From NCBI RefSeq assembly GCF_932294415.1, contig NC_065536.1, forward strand, positions 4,970,974 to 5,034,973: a DNA stretch of 64,000 nucleotides, given 5' to 3'. Source of the DNA: Quercus robur (taxonomy: Eukaryota > Streptophyta > Magnoliopsida > Fagales > Fagaceae). Positions 1 through 15,133 of the stretch are shown here, piece by piece. The translations under genes and the position numbers were made by a program. Within the stretch, counting starts at the first letter, position 1, and each line of letters opens with the position of its first letter. The notes below the pieces were generated by a model. That model was not told where the DNA came from, searched no databases, and saw only the letters and a list, made by a program, of their open reading frames with translations.

Positions 1-631
1 TTTCTTCCACTTTCCCTTGGAAGGGCATTTGGAAAGCTAAGGTTCCTAAAAGGGTGACTTTTTTCACGTGGATAGCAACTCATGGTCAGATTTTTACCTT
101 GGATAACCTTATGCTTCGTAGTCACCGTTTGGTGAATCGTTGTTGTATATGCTGTTGTAATGTGGAATTTGTGGATCACTTGTTACTTTTTTGTCCAATA
201 GCTCATTCTTTGTGGATGTATATGCTTCGACTGTTTGGGATCGATTGGGACATGCCAGGTTCAGTGGTGGACTTATTATTTTGTTGGTATAATTGGCTTG
301 GGAAGCATAGTTCTAATATTTGGAATTTAGTTTCAGACTGTTTATTGTGAACCATTTGGACCGAACAGAATCGACAGTCTTTTGAGGATGATGGGAAGAC
401 TGTGGTTCAGTTATTAGAGCTTTGCCAATGGACCCTCTTTGATTGGTCTCGTTGTTGGGGTTTCTTGGATTGCTCTACCCTTATGGATTTTCTTTCGTCT
501 TTTTGAATAGATTAGGGGCTACTTCTATCTTTTTGTTTCTTTTTTCCTTTGTTCACTACCGTGAACTCCTTGTATTTTTCTTACTTTTCTTTTATTAATA
601 ATATTTTCTTCTTACTTATCAAAAAAAAAAA
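1..631 (+). mobile_element. 3' end of an L1-type LINE (zf-RVT region)
   Basis: From base 3 one frame is open from the window edge and reads as the reverse-transcriptase zinc-binding (zf-RVT) part of a plant LINE ORF2: a WKGIWKAKVPKRVTFFTW stretch, then a Cys-rich CCICC segment and an HLLLFCPIAHSLW block. A TGA at 348-350 interrupts the frame where the family normally has Trp. Beyond it the same frame continues with LINE-like sequence (TIWTEQNRQSFEDD, then LFDWSRCWGF) to a TGA at 504-506. A short T-rich 3' UTR and an A-run at 621-631 mark the 3' end. The 5' part lies outside the window. It appears to sit inside an intron of the STR6-type gene that follows. Confidence 0.85.
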
Positions 632-878
632 TGTTTATGTCAGCAGTTTTGTTGTTTGGCTGTCATATTGTATAATGTTATGTGATATGACATGTTTGAA
701 CTAGGGAGATCTACTAGGACTCTAAAGATGATACCAAGTTCGAAGTTATACCTATTTCTTCTAAACTTTCTTCTAAACAGTTGTTATTTGCAAAAATATT
801 TGGCATGTTTTAATAGAAAAACGTACTCACCTTGGTAATATGGCATAAGGACATGGTTCTTGTTGATGATGATAGTGA

Positions 879-3334
<2,456 letters not shown>

Positions 3335-5198
3335 TAGAATTAAACATCCCATTTGGTACTCTCAGAGTCTCAGTGCAAGATTTTGACTCAATTTGTTTGC
3401 AGTTATGTAATATCAAGGGTGGGTTAGTGATTACTGTTTATAAAGGAATTTACATAGAACATTTTAAATACCATCTTTACATCTGGGACTTTAGAATTCA
3501 AAAGGGGAGGAAATGGTTTCATAATTCACACCATATGAACATTCATTGGTCATGATGATGCTATCAAATCTATGCTTGAGATGAAATCTTGAAATCTTGT
3601 TTGGTCTTTACAAACTCTGTAAGTTGCATAAGATGGATTTCTCATTGCAAGGAAATAGTGACTAATTGGTAATATAGGCAATTATATACTAAGATGGTGT
3701 TGATACTTGCCCTTTTTTTTTTCTTTTAAGTGTGCGTTTAGGTTAGTTTATTTGCTAATTTGTTAAAAGTGGATAAAAGTAAATTTGGACCTAAAAAAAA
3801 GTGATATATAAACAATTAAGCTAAATATTCCCAGATAAATGCAGAGCCAATCGAAATCTTATCACCTCCCAAACTTGGCAGTTACTGGTGCCAGTCACAA
3901 CTCACGCCTAGAATGGTACTCCCTTTGAAACAATTGTCACAGTTGGTTCACAAGAAATATTATTCCTAGAAGTAAGCTAGGGTTATGAGTATGTACTGTG
4001 TGCATGTAATTTTATAATGCAACATTATACTTGGCATATCTAAAAAAGAGTGACATTAGGGAGTATAGATTGATGCATCATCAATCATAAAATAGTAATT
4101 AAGACATTTATTTATTATGTGTTGTGTTGAAATGACATCAACCGTAATCATTGCCATATGGGGCACAAAATGGTCCAAATATAGCCCAAATTTGGCTTAC
4201 AAGACACGTAGGAGGATCAAAATACAACAAAAAATGTTCCATAGAGAAATTCCTTGCCTTTGCCAAAAGGTTAGCATAGAAGTTTCCTTTGCAGTGTGTG
4301 TTGGAGATAAATATCCTCAAAAAATTGAATCGAAGATATGCAATCATAAATTGAACTATTATAGTTTGGCTAACCTGACTACTTAACTAGTCTTAGATCC
4401 TTGCTCACTATAAAAAAAATTCAAATACATTTTTTTTTGGCCTGAAATGCTCTTATAGATGAACTATTTATATAAAATTACCTTGGATTGATATCTCTAA
4501 AATTTCAAGGGTAACTCTATTATAAAAATTTTATAATCTTGATCATTCATTAACAAACGAGTCATTTAGATTTCGTTACATTATTAACAACTTCAAATAG
4601 ATGCTAAAATAATAAATTTTAGTTTAAATATTGATAACATAATAAACTCTAAACTATTTACTTATCAATGAATGATTCAGATTTTAAGAACTCTATAAGA
4701 CTAGATACTCACATCCGTGACCCTGTCACACTCGGCAATATATGAAAATTATTATAATTTTTTCTTATGGATGCTGTTTATACTTTATACACTTTCATCT
4801 ATTATTATGGATAAAGAGTATATCAAAAAGAGTGTATCAAAAAGAGTGTATCAGCTCTTACGCATGTCTCTTACGCATGTCGTTTGGCCACTAAGTCCGA
4901 CAAGTTGTTTTCTACAGCCCTTATAAATGTTAGGCTTACACCCCATGCGGCTTGTCGTTTAGATAACAGGAAGGAACAAACACCATTGGGCTTCTGTGAA
5001 AACGCTCACCGTTTTCAGTTCCCGACCACCTTAACCTGTGAAAAAGTCACAAACTTTTACGAACCCTTAAACCCTTTCAAACTGAAAATCTCAGTGACAC
5101 CAAAGTTTAATCACTTTGTAGTTTGTACAGTGAAACAGTGTATCGACCAAAGTGAGTGAGAGAGAACATCAAAAAGAGAAGAAGCAGTCAGCAACAAA
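3335..5198. other. Intergenic spacer between the STR6-type and ICP55 genes
   Basis: The first few hundred bases are probably the 3' UTR of the STR6-type gene. The rest is AT-rich with no credible gene. A 14-bp unit (atcaaaaagagtgt) is repeated in tandem near 4822-4850, followed by a doubled cttacgcatgt. The last part must hold the ICP55 promoter and 5' UTR, but no convincing TATA box was seen. Confidence 0.6.
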
Positions 5199-8100
5199 AT
5201 GCAGATTCTTGTAAGAAAACTAATGCAGAGAATCTCTCACAAACAAGTATGTGCTTTGAGAACTGAATAAGTATTCATATTAGTTTCCTTTTTTCTTTTC
5301 ATTTTATTATTATTGAGTTTATGTAAAATTTGGACTGAATTATGAAGTGGGTATTTCTCAAATTGTCCCATTTGTATTGAATGTTGGTAAAGATGGTAGC
5401 TTTAAGGGACTTACTTGTATGTTTTGGTCTATAACATTTTCTAAAGCAATTTTCTTGGGATTTTTTAACAAAGAGTTCTTATTGCTTTTTATTTTTTTGG
5501 TTTCTCTAATACTGGGATTGAAATAGCACATTGGTACTGCTCAAATAGTCATTTAGTATCGTGGACTAAAGCTTAGATTTTTGTTGAACAACTACCGTTT
5601 AGCTTTTGGTATAAAGTTTGATGAGAATTTGTTGAGTATGTTAAATGGAATTTTCAAAGTTGTATTGGGATTGGTAATATATTATGTTTATGGAAATTTA
5701 CAAATTTGGTTTTTGCTGAAGTGTAGTTTTCTGGCCTTGTCTCAATATTGTACTTGGCGCTTGTTTTAATTCTTGCATATGAAATAAGAGTGTCAATCAT
5801 CTACTCTCTATGGTGAGAGTTATTCATGAATTTGATAGCAATAAGTACTCTTTTCTTATGGTCCTCGTTGTTGTTGCTGCTGCTTTTATCTTCCTCTCTT
5901 AAACATTTTGTCAAAAATGTAGTTTGTGGGTTCACTTTTCGTGTAGTCTCTGATGCTTGTGGGTGTCTAGTTTGTTCCAGTGCAAGTTTTATATTGTTTT
6001 CTCCCTCCCTTTAGTTTCTATTCAACATGAAGAATTCAAGGTTTTCCCTCCAAATTCACATGGTGCTCCCTCCCTAGGGTAGAAATGTTCTGTCAATAAA
6101 ATCGAGCAATTGGTGGTCTAGTTCATGTTAATGATCCAACTTTTTTATGATGAAAAATTGGATAACTTGTTTGTTATCTTCACAGTTCTATTCTAATTTG
6201 GTTTCATATGAGTTGACTCTGTAGGCTACAGGTTGTCGTGCATATTGTACGAAGATGGTTGCTGATATTGGACAGCCGACTCATGCATCTCATCCTCAGG
6301 TTCTCCTACTTAACATCTATGTGTGTTTATGTGCATGCACAAAGCGACTAGGAAATTGCACATACTAGTCACATCACTATGGCCACCTTCTTGGGTAGTA
6401 TAGTGATTTTCTGTGCGTATATATATCTATATATTTGATGAATGATTTTGCTTTATGAATTGGTATTGTTATTAATTTTAATTTTCCCCAGTAAGATTCT
6501 AATTTTCCCTAGTAAAATTTATGGACTTGATTTTGTTTGCCTTTTTTCTTTTCAGTTACTGAAAGAAGGGGAGATTACACCTGGAATAACTACCGAGGAA
6601 TACATCTCAAGGAGAAATAGGTTGTTGGATCTTCTTCCAGAAAATAGTCTGGCCATAATTGCAGCTGCCCCTGTAAAGATGATGACAGATGTTGTGCCTT
6701 ACACATTTCGACAAGATGCTGATTATTTGTATATTACTGGCTGCCAACAACCTGGTGGCGTGGCAGTTTTAGGTCATTACTGTGGTTTACGCATGTTCAT
6801 GCCAGAAGCAGACTCTCATGTATGCTCAGTCTTCTATGAGACAATGACAGATTTTTCTTCATACCCTATGAAGTTCTGTTGCATTTGCATATCTACTGCA
6901 GTTGTGGCATTAGATTCCTATGATTTTTGGTTTAGACATGCAATCTTGCATGTAATTATATCCAAACATGTATTTTTCTGATCATTTTTTTTTTGCAAAC
7001 CCAAAGTTGCATATATGATACATGATGTTATATTACTATCCCTGTTGCAGGGCTGAGAAAGCTGTCATTTAGCAAGGGTAGTTACATTAATCTACAGATG
7101 TTTTCTTAGTTTTGGCTATTGTATATAATACATAGATAAAGCAGTAATTGAAGAAGTCACTAAATTGTTTTCTTTATTATTCATATAGGATGTTATTTGG
7201 CAAGGGCAAATTGCTGGAGTTGATGCAGCATTAGAAATTTTCCGTGCTAAGAAGGCATATCCAATGCGCGAATTACATAAGGTGTGTTGACTACTGAGGT
7301 GACATTGAAAAGTAGAGAATTCGATTGAGGAAATTGTCTCCATTTTTTCTGGTAGTAGGCATTAATCAATTAATATTTTGGCATGGAAGGTTAAGCATTA
7401 AGGACATAGAGGTATCATTAAATTGGCTGCTATATCTCTTCTTTTCCTTTCCAATATGACATGCATCTTCCTAGCCAAGTAGCATATATATATATATATA
7501 TATGGATCCATGGTGGTGCACCATACTGGAATCACAATACAATTTGTTTGAAACAATTAACATAGTTGTAATTTGTAGTAAACAGTGACATTTGATCAAC
7601 TGTCATCAGTTAACTACATGACCAGATCATTGTCCTTTTCTTTTCTCCTCTCTTTTTTTGGGCATTTGGTGAGCTTACTCATTCATACCAAAGTCTGACA
7701 GCTGGTCTCACAGAAGAATTTTGTCTTTATCTGATTTTTTAGTAATCTGAATTGTAAATGCTACTCTAGTGTTTAATCAGAAGTTGACATGACATATAAA
7801 CTAAGCCTTCACAGTTTTTCCTATCCTATAATCTTCATAAAAGTTCAACACTATGGCTGCTCATGTGCTTATAAATAACGGTAACATTTTTTTTACTGAC
7901 TGCAGTACCTTCCAGATATGATATACGGACGCTCCAAATTGTTCCACAACAGGCAGACAGCCATACCAACATATATGAAATTGGAGTACTTTCAAAAGCT
8001 TGCTAAGAATGGCAAAGTGGGAGACCTGTCTACTTTGACTCATGAGTTACGTTGGATAAAGTCACCAGCAGAGCTCAAGTTAATGAAAGAATCTGCATCA

Positions 8101-11100
8101 ATTGCTTGCCAGGTACTCATAGGTCTATGCTATATCTAATTTTGGTCTTTGTAAATGAGCAGTTGCTGGGCATCAAATTTTTTTTTTCCCGGTTGAATTG
8201 GTGTTATAATGTTTATATAACGTGACAGTATTACTTTTCATACCATAGTTATTATTACTTGTTGGAAGAGATCAAAATTTTCTTACATAGAGTTAGGTCA
8301 CTTAACCCTACAAGTCTGTTTTCTCCTTGAAAAAGATAGACCAGGTTTGATTCGCCACCATTCTAAGAAGAATTTCTACTTTATGGTTCTGTTTGCTTTT
8401 ACAATTAGTTATGTAATTAGTTAAGCCAAAGAGCTCTAGCTCACATGGCACTTTTTTATCCCATAAGAATGGGTAGAGGGTGTGGTCTTGGGATCAAACC
8501 CACTAGGTGCATGCATAACTTAGAACAATAACAACAAAAACGAAGTCTTAGTCCTAAAATTTTGCAATCAGCTATGGATCCTCAATAGATTAGTTAGGGC
8601 CGGCCACATGTATTCTTTTCTTCAATTTGATTCTATTTGAAGTCATATTGATGAGGCTTCCCTCCTAGATTAGTCCCACTGTAAACCTTAGGCTTCACCA
8701 CCTAAGTTTGTTTGGATTCAGGACCAAACGCAATGCAAACTTTGCATGAATAATCACTGAATAATATTAATAATCGTCTAAATAGTCTGATTACAAAATA
8801 AATCATCTAGAGCTTTATATAGAGCTTCCAGGAAATCTCTAGAGATAAAGATAAACATCCTAAAACAAATTCTAATCGAACTCAAATACTAATCCAAATA
8901 CTAAAGTAATCCTTATCTAAGGATATGAAATTCCATCCCTATCATAACTCAAACTAAATAAATAAAAACATTAAAATCTAAAATTATCCAATGAAAATCC
9001 AAAATAAAATATTGAGATAGTTTCTGGTTATGCTCCTGCATCACATACTCTTTGTTATTTCCTTAATTGACATATAATAATAATAAAGGAAAAGTAAAGA
9101 AAGAACACAATCATGTAGCCAACAAAAATCAGTTGGTTTACTTATTTTAAAAAGAATTCATGTAGCCAACACAATCAGTTGGTTCAAGGCCTAGTTAATT
9201 CAAATAGATGTCACATAAAAATTTGGAGCCAAGAAATTTAAATTTTGAGTGGGATATGGGTCAATTATATTTTCTTCAGTCTTGCTCATTGTGCTGAAGT
9301 TCATTCATTTACACAAAAGAAAGGGGATTGGGCACTGGGCGGGGAAGCAAGCCTTCTAGTAAGTTAGTCTTGCTTCCACTGTGAAATATATTTCTTCGCC
9401 ATCAAATTGTAGTACTCACAGTACTTTAAACTGATGCTATGTCTCTCTAAAACATGAATAACTTGGTAATGTAAATTGGATTATTCTAGTAATAAATTAT
9501 ATATATATATATAATATGTATTTTGGTCTTGAATAGGCACTTCTGCAGACGATGTTTCACTCCAAGACATATCCTTATGAGGGCATGCTGTCAGCAAAGG
9601 TTGAATATGAATGCCGAATGAGAGGTGCTCAAAGAATGGCGTAAGTTCTTTTCCTTTCTGGATCATTGGATCCAAAAGAATGATTTAGTTTCTAACTCAG
9701 TTTATATGTCCAACTTTTGTAATCAAAATTGTTTCCTGAAGTTTCAAACAAGCCTGGATGTCTGAGTTGTCAATATTATTTAATGCTAGGTTCTTGCCAA
9801 TGATTTATTAATTTTATAATCACTGACCAGATTCAACCCTGTCGTTGGTGGTGGGCCAAATGCTAGTGTTATACATTATTCTCGAAATGATCAGAAGGTG
9901 AGTCCATTAATCAAAGCTGGTATCTAGTTTTTATTGTCTTCTTAAAATCAAGGAACTAAATGATATTTTATTAGATATGAAAAATCCATGCTTGTAATAG
10001 TTTTTATAATTTATTTTGCAGATTAAAGATGGGGAACTTGTTTTGATGGATGTTGGATGTGAGTTGCATGGTTATGCCAGTGACCTTACTCGTACCTGGC
10101 CACCCTGTGGAAGATTTTCTTCTGCTCAAGTATGTGCCATCAAAATTTGGTTTCTCTTCTGCTGTAGAACGCACTGCTGAATGTTCTTCCATTATCTGAT
10201 ATATGACAAAAGCTTGATAAGATATATTTGCCCCATCTTGTATATCAAATTAAAAAATATTAACTAAATTTTTTATGAAGTTTGTTTCATGTAATTTTCT
10301 AGTGTTTTTTATGCAGGGAGCCAAGATTTTATGTTTTAATTTGCAATTAATATTGTTTTTGAATTTGAATTTTGAATTTGGTAATTAATGTTGAGGGTTT
10401 TTAGGGATTTAAATTATATGTTTTCCATATTGGTGTAATCCCCTAAACCATATATAACTAATACTCCTGTAATGGTGAAAGACAGATGAATTTGAATAAG
10501 AATAATTGATATGTGTTGAGAATGTCTCCTCCTTTGTTTTCTCTGTTTGGTGGTGATGCCAAATGCCCTTAGATGGTGATGCCTAGGGTTTGCAGACAGG
10601 TTCTAGGTGGTGAAGCCTAGGGTTTGTTTTGTTGATACTTTTGTTCCTCTTTTATTTCCAATTTCCTATCTGTTCTGCATCAGTTTTAGTAAACAAAATG
10701 ACCATTCTTGAAACAGTTTTTAAAATCTAGGTTCACATGCATTTATTTAAGCACCATGGTAGGAAACAATTTTTATTACTCTAGGCTTATGCACTCCCCC
10801 CATTCTCCTTCCCTTTCTGGTTGGAATTTGCCAACTGCAAACCAAATTGCATTGAAAAGTTTCATATAATCTTAAAATTCCTTGTAATCATTCTCTGTCA
10901 GCTTTCTTTCTTTGAGTTTTTCTATTTTGTATCAGCTTTTGTTATCTGAATATTCTGTTATTACAACCCCTTATGCCTGCAGTGTGTTTATTTCAGGAAG
11001 AACTTTATGATCTTATACTAGAAACAAACAAGGAATGCCTGAAGCTTTGCAAACCTGGTGCTACCATAAGTCAAATACACAATTATTCAGTATGATCATT

Positions 11101-14100
11101 TGAACCTAAATTGTTTCCTTTTCTATGGTTTTGCTTTTCATCAGCTGTCTTTAGAAAAGATTAAAATTTCATCCATTAAGAACTTATCCAAAAAAGGGGA
11201 AAAAGAAAGAAAAAGAAAATCCAGAAAGTATGAGAGCAAAGAATAGCAATTTCTCTCTGCTGCTCAAGTTTAAATCTTTGTTGCATTGTGTTTTATATCT
11301 GTAGCTTTCTCTATTTTACTTTGTTACATTATCAGTTGAAAGGCACCTATATATGTAGGGAAATTAAAATTCACAACCATCCGACCTACAAAACATTTTT
11401 AACTTGTCAGGAATTATGCTAATGTTTGTGGTCATCACAATATTTCATTGGCATGGCAATTACCTAGTTGGCCCTACTTAGTGTAGTCAGAGGTGAGCGC
11501 CCAAGTGCCTTAAACAGGCTGTAGGGCACTTGAGGTGAGAACCTCAATGAAATTCAGCCAAAAAAAGGTCAGTTTTTGTAATTTGGTGAAAAAGGATAGT
11601 TCTATACTTAAATTCAAGTTAGCAGGTGTCTCTTTCTCTTGCTTTGTTCTCTCACCTCTCTTTCTTTCTGCATCAGTTTAGAAATAGTTATTTATTTATT
11701 TATAATTTCAATCATATAAACTTTTGACTGTAATAGTTGTTCTCCTTTCCTTTTTTTTTTTTTTGAAATTCTTTTTATTTATATGAGATTGTTATAAATT
11801 CTGTTCTTAGATTAATTAATAGAGCCTCCTACCATTTGAAAAAAATTAAACTGTGCCTAATAAGCATTAGTAACAAATGATTTGAATTCATTATATGTAT
11901 ATTAACTATATTTAGAGTTTGGCATATTGCTTCACTCGGGTGAGTGTGTTTTTGGCACCTCATGTCTCAGTTTATACAAGGACTTGGCACCTTAAGGTCG
12001 CCTTTCACCTTTGACCACACCCCTACTCCTTGTGGAAGTATGTATTACTTTATGGTCTTGCCTTCTATCTACTATTTGCTCGAAGGTTAAATAATGTTAA
12101 ATTGTAAATAAATGATGTAATCTCTGTAAAACTGTATGGTTTTCATAGGCGGAAATGCTGCGCAAAGGATTCAAGGAGATTGGAATTTTAAAAGATGAGG
12201 GAAACAGTTTATACAATATGCTGAACCCCACTTCTATAGGTTTCTCTATGCCCCTCTTTACATGCATTCAAGTTAATTTATATATTTTTTATTCTTTTTA
12301 TATTTAGTCAAATGTTAGGAATGCAAAGATATAGCCTTAAAATATTGATTACTCTTCAATGGCCACTTGACGCATGACACCGTAGGCTTCCCACCTAGAT
12401 TAATCACACGGTAAACCTTAGGCTTCACCTCCTAAGGTTGTTTGGATTCACTATCAAACTCAATGCAAACTTTGCATGAATAATCACTTAATAATATTAA
12501 TAATTGTTTGAATAGTCTAATTACAGAATAAATCATCTGGAGCTTTATATAGAGCTTCCAAGAAAATCTCAAGAGATAAAGATAAACATCCTAAAACAAA
12601 TCCTAATTGAACTCAAATATTAATCCAAACTAATCCAAATACTAAACTAATCCTTATCTAAGGATATGAAATTCCATCCATATCATAACTCAAACTAAAT
12701 AAATAAAAAAATTAAAATCTAAAATTATCTAATGAAAATCCAAAATAAAATATTGAGATAGTTTATGGTTATGCTTCTGCATCACCACTATAGTATTTCA
12801 AATGTGTTAGTTTATTATATATAGAATTGGTTCATTAAGAAGATAAGAATTACTAAATTGCTTATGCAATTAGTCACTTATTATTATTATTTTTTATAAA
12901 AAATTTTTTCTGTCCAGGTCACAATCTAGGAATGGATGTTCATGATTCTTCCATGATCAGCTATAGCCGGCCCTTGGAGCCAGGTGCTGTAAGTTCCCTC
13001 CCTGATTGAACAACAATTCGACTTTCTCTACCTTGGAGATATTGTATTTTTTTGGCATATTGTGGCTGAAATGGTGATACTTTAATATTAGCACATCCTT
13101 TTTGGGTGGGGTGAGTGTGTACTATTTGTTTTGTTTGTTTGTTTAAAGTGTGTGTGTGTGCGCTCTTTTTTATTTTTATATATATTTTTGTCTCAAGATG
13201 ATTTTTTTAGCATTGGCACCTAGAGGAAATTATTCATAAAAATGAAAAATAAAAAAAAGGTTCACGGCCCTCCCTTTCTCAGGCACATTTCTTTTCAAAA
13301 AAGAAAAGAAAAGAAAAGAAAATACATCGTATTAAATATCCTTGTGATATAATTGATCACATGGGAATGGGATAGAAAAGCCAGCAAATTATATGTGTTT
13401 TGTGATAAACAGCCAACTGCAAGTATGTCTGTGTCCGCTTGTATCACTGTTAGCATACTTTGATTTTTTTGCTGCAATTTTGACCTTATTTTTGTTCATG
13501 GGTAGGTGATAACAATTGAACCAGGAGTCTACATCTCATCTTTTTTGGATGTTCCAGAGAGGTACTTGTTGAAATTCATGACATAATTGCTACATCTAAT
13601 TTTGTACTTATATATTGAGACTTTTATGAACTTGGCTGTTAGCACAGTTTGAACTTTGTAGCTATCTTCTTATTTGCTCAAGCAGTGCAAAAATAATGGG
13701 GTTTTGCCCACCAGCCTTAACTGCAAGAGTATTCTTTATGAAAGAAACTGTAAATTGCTTGAACATTCAATGTTTCTTTTGCTCTTATCTCCTCTCGTCC
13801 TATGTGGTGGCATGCCTGCTATAGTGAATTGAGTGGGAAGCCTTGATACAAGAGTGTCCAGCTTTAAATTTTCAGCCTTGTTTTTGGTGACTAAATTCCT
13901 ATTCCTTCATAATTTGCGGTCTTCCAATGTCAGATATATTTTCCTTGAACTTTCATTGTAGGTTCCCTAATATTACTCTTGATGTGTAGCTAATTGCCAA
14001 TCAGTTGCTTTTATTGCCATTGCAATTAGCTATCTATCTCTTTCATGACATGTTATTCTTAATTTCCATCTTTCACTGAATATCAAATCTGATACCTCCT

Positions 14101-15133
14101 ACCTGGATGTGATAACATTAAGCCATAGGTTTCTAGTTTCTTAGCATTGAATGTTTTGATAAACTATACATGCTATTCATATATGGGTTGTGTTAAGGTG
14201 CCCGTTAACAACAGCTTTTTGCACATCTTTTTTACTTTCTGCAGCTTTTTATTCTTTTTGACAGTTTTTTAGCAATTTTTTTTTATCCTTTTTGGCAATC
14301 CTTTTAATAATTTTTTGTCCTTTTATTAACACAACCCATTAAGGGAAATCTTGACAAGCACTGCATGGTGCCTGTTAACATTTCCCTTCATATATTGAGG
14401 ATTGAGAATGTATGATGCAGGTATCGAGGCATTGGGATAAGGATTGAGGATGAGGTCCTCATTACAGACACTGGTCATGAGGTATAAATTAGATTGAAGT
14501 TCGTAATAATTTTATTGGTTGCCTGACTGCTGGAGAAAATTTGGTTTTTCCAGTCCTTTTGAGCCTTACAATTATATATATATATATAGATATATATATA
14601 TTAAAAGAAAAGTGTTCTTTATTTGTAGCAGTTGCAGCTTTTACTGATGTTTACTGACTACCATCTTGGTCATTTTTAATAACAGTTACTATGTTTCATC
14701 TTTTACATTATTCCTTGATAATGATATTAAAGTAATATAATTATTTCATATTATCTTTTTTTATTGGTTGAAACCAGAGAAAACCAACAGTTTTACCAAC
14801 AATTATCGTTAATGAGAACCATCATTATAGTTTGTAGCTTGATCTAGTTGATTAAGATGTCATTTGAAAGTTGTTGCTATGTTTTAAGCTTTGTAATTTT
14901 CTCTTTCATTGGTGCAGTAATATTCGACATTTTTTTTTTTTTTTTTTTTTTTTGTATTTAAGTAAACGAAGATCCCATTGATTATTTATAAGAATTCACA
15001 CTGTTTTTTATATCAGGTCCTCACCGGGTCAATGCCAAAAGAAGTTAAACACATTGAATCATTGCTAAACGACTTCCACCCTGGAATGGGGATGGAGAGC
15101 CATAACAATATCAGGGCTGCATCCAATAGATAA
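5199..15133 (+). CDS. ICP55: Intermediate cleaving peptidase 55, mitochondrial Xaa-Pro aminopeptidase (M24B)
   Basis: Fourteen exons can be chained with GT/AG borders and matching phases: 5199-5246, 6225-6299, 6556-6819, 7189-7281, 7906-8112, 9537-9640, 9831-9897, 10022-10129, 10997-11089, 12149-12239, 12918-12988, 13506-13561, 14421-14481, 15017-15133. The product is 484 residues, close to the roughly 490 of Arabidopsis ICP55. The N-terminus ([16 protein letters not shown]) is basic and Ser/Arg-bearing like a mitochondrial presequence. An aminopeptidase-P N-terminal domain follows ([40 protein letters not shown]). The pita-bread domain keeps all five metal ligands: D296 (LMDVG), D307 (SDLTRTW), H385 ([10 protein letters not shown]), E412 (IEPGVY), E435 (RIEDE); accessory H392 is also present. 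ICP55 trims one residue from presequence-cleaved mitochondrial proteins, stabilising them (family knowledge). The gene looks intact despite repeats in several introns. Confidence 0.95.
8425..8540 (+). mobile_element. tRNA-derived SINE in ICP55 intron 5
   Basis: The segment has an A-box-like start (gagctctagctcacatggca) and, about 45 bases on, a B-box-like ggtcttgggatcaaaccc, the spacing of a tRNA-type pol III promoter. It lacks a cloverleaf fold and an anticodon arm, so it is a SINE and not a tRNA gene. A weaker relative lies at 31190-31290. Confidence 0.6.
8520..8637 (-). mobile_element. RTE-type LINE (or Au-like SINE) 3' tail fragment
   Basis: On the minus strand this reads a conserved plant RTE 3' end: catgtggccggccctaacta, a gaggatccatagctg block, then a TTGTTGTTATTG-type tail in place of poly(A). 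A second, more diverged copy in the same orientation lies at 38915-39060. No coding part remains. Confidence 0.5.
8638..9043 (-). mobile_element. Solo LTR, copy 1, in ICP55 intron 5
   Basis: A unit of about 400 bp repeated at 12368-12784 in intron 10 of the same gene. Its right end is CTGCATCA and its left end begins with TG. The minus strand carries a TATA-like ctatataaag, so the LTR is probably oriented opposite to the host gene. No internal retroelement sequence lies beside it, which fits a solo LTR. A matching target-site duplication is not clear for this copy. Divergence from the other copy is modest, suggesting a moderately young insertion. Confidence 0.6.
10309..10682 (+). mobile_element. 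LTR-like fossil in ICP55 intron 8
   Basis: A 370-bp block begins near TGCAGGGAG and ends TTCTGCATCA, with a TATA-like accatatataactaat and a downstream block of ggtgatgcctagggttt repeats. The motif ggtgaagcctaggg also occurs in the LTRs at 8638 and 12368 on their minus strand, so this is probably a related family in the opposite orientation. The pentamer GTTTT flanks both ends and may be a target-site duplication. Exact borders are uncertain. Confidence 0.4.
11478..12020. mobile_element. MITE-like element in ICP55 intron 9
   Basis: The ends form an imperfect inverted repeat: gtagtcagaggtgagcgcc on the left and, read on the other strand, tggtcaaaggtgaaaggcg on the right. The interior is AT-rich and non-coding. 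The class cannot be set from the sequence alone, and no clear target-site duplication was found. Confidence 0.42.
12368..12784 (-). mobile_element. Solo LTR, copy 2, in ICP55 intron 10, with target-site duplication
   Basis: This 417-bp unit starts TGACGCATGAC and ends TTCTGCATCA. It is flanked by the perfect 5-bp duplication CCACT (12363-12367 and 12785-12789), the size expected for LTR-retrotransposon insertion. It is the close relative of 8638-9043 in the same orientation. The minus strand has the TATA-like ctatataaag. No internal region remains, so it is a solo LTR. TG...CA ends and an intact target duplication point to a fairly recent origin. Confidence 0.72.
14183..14339. mobile_element. 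157-bp MITE in ICP55 intron 12
   Basis: A perfect 14-bp terminal inverted repeat, ATGGGTTGTGTTAA at 14183-14196 and its complement at 14326-14339, brackets a T-rich non-coding core. A direct repeat of ggtgcc[c/t]gttaaca lies just inside the left end and again at 14367-14381. No target duplication is clear. It lies between ICP55 exons 12 and 13. Confidence 0.6.
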
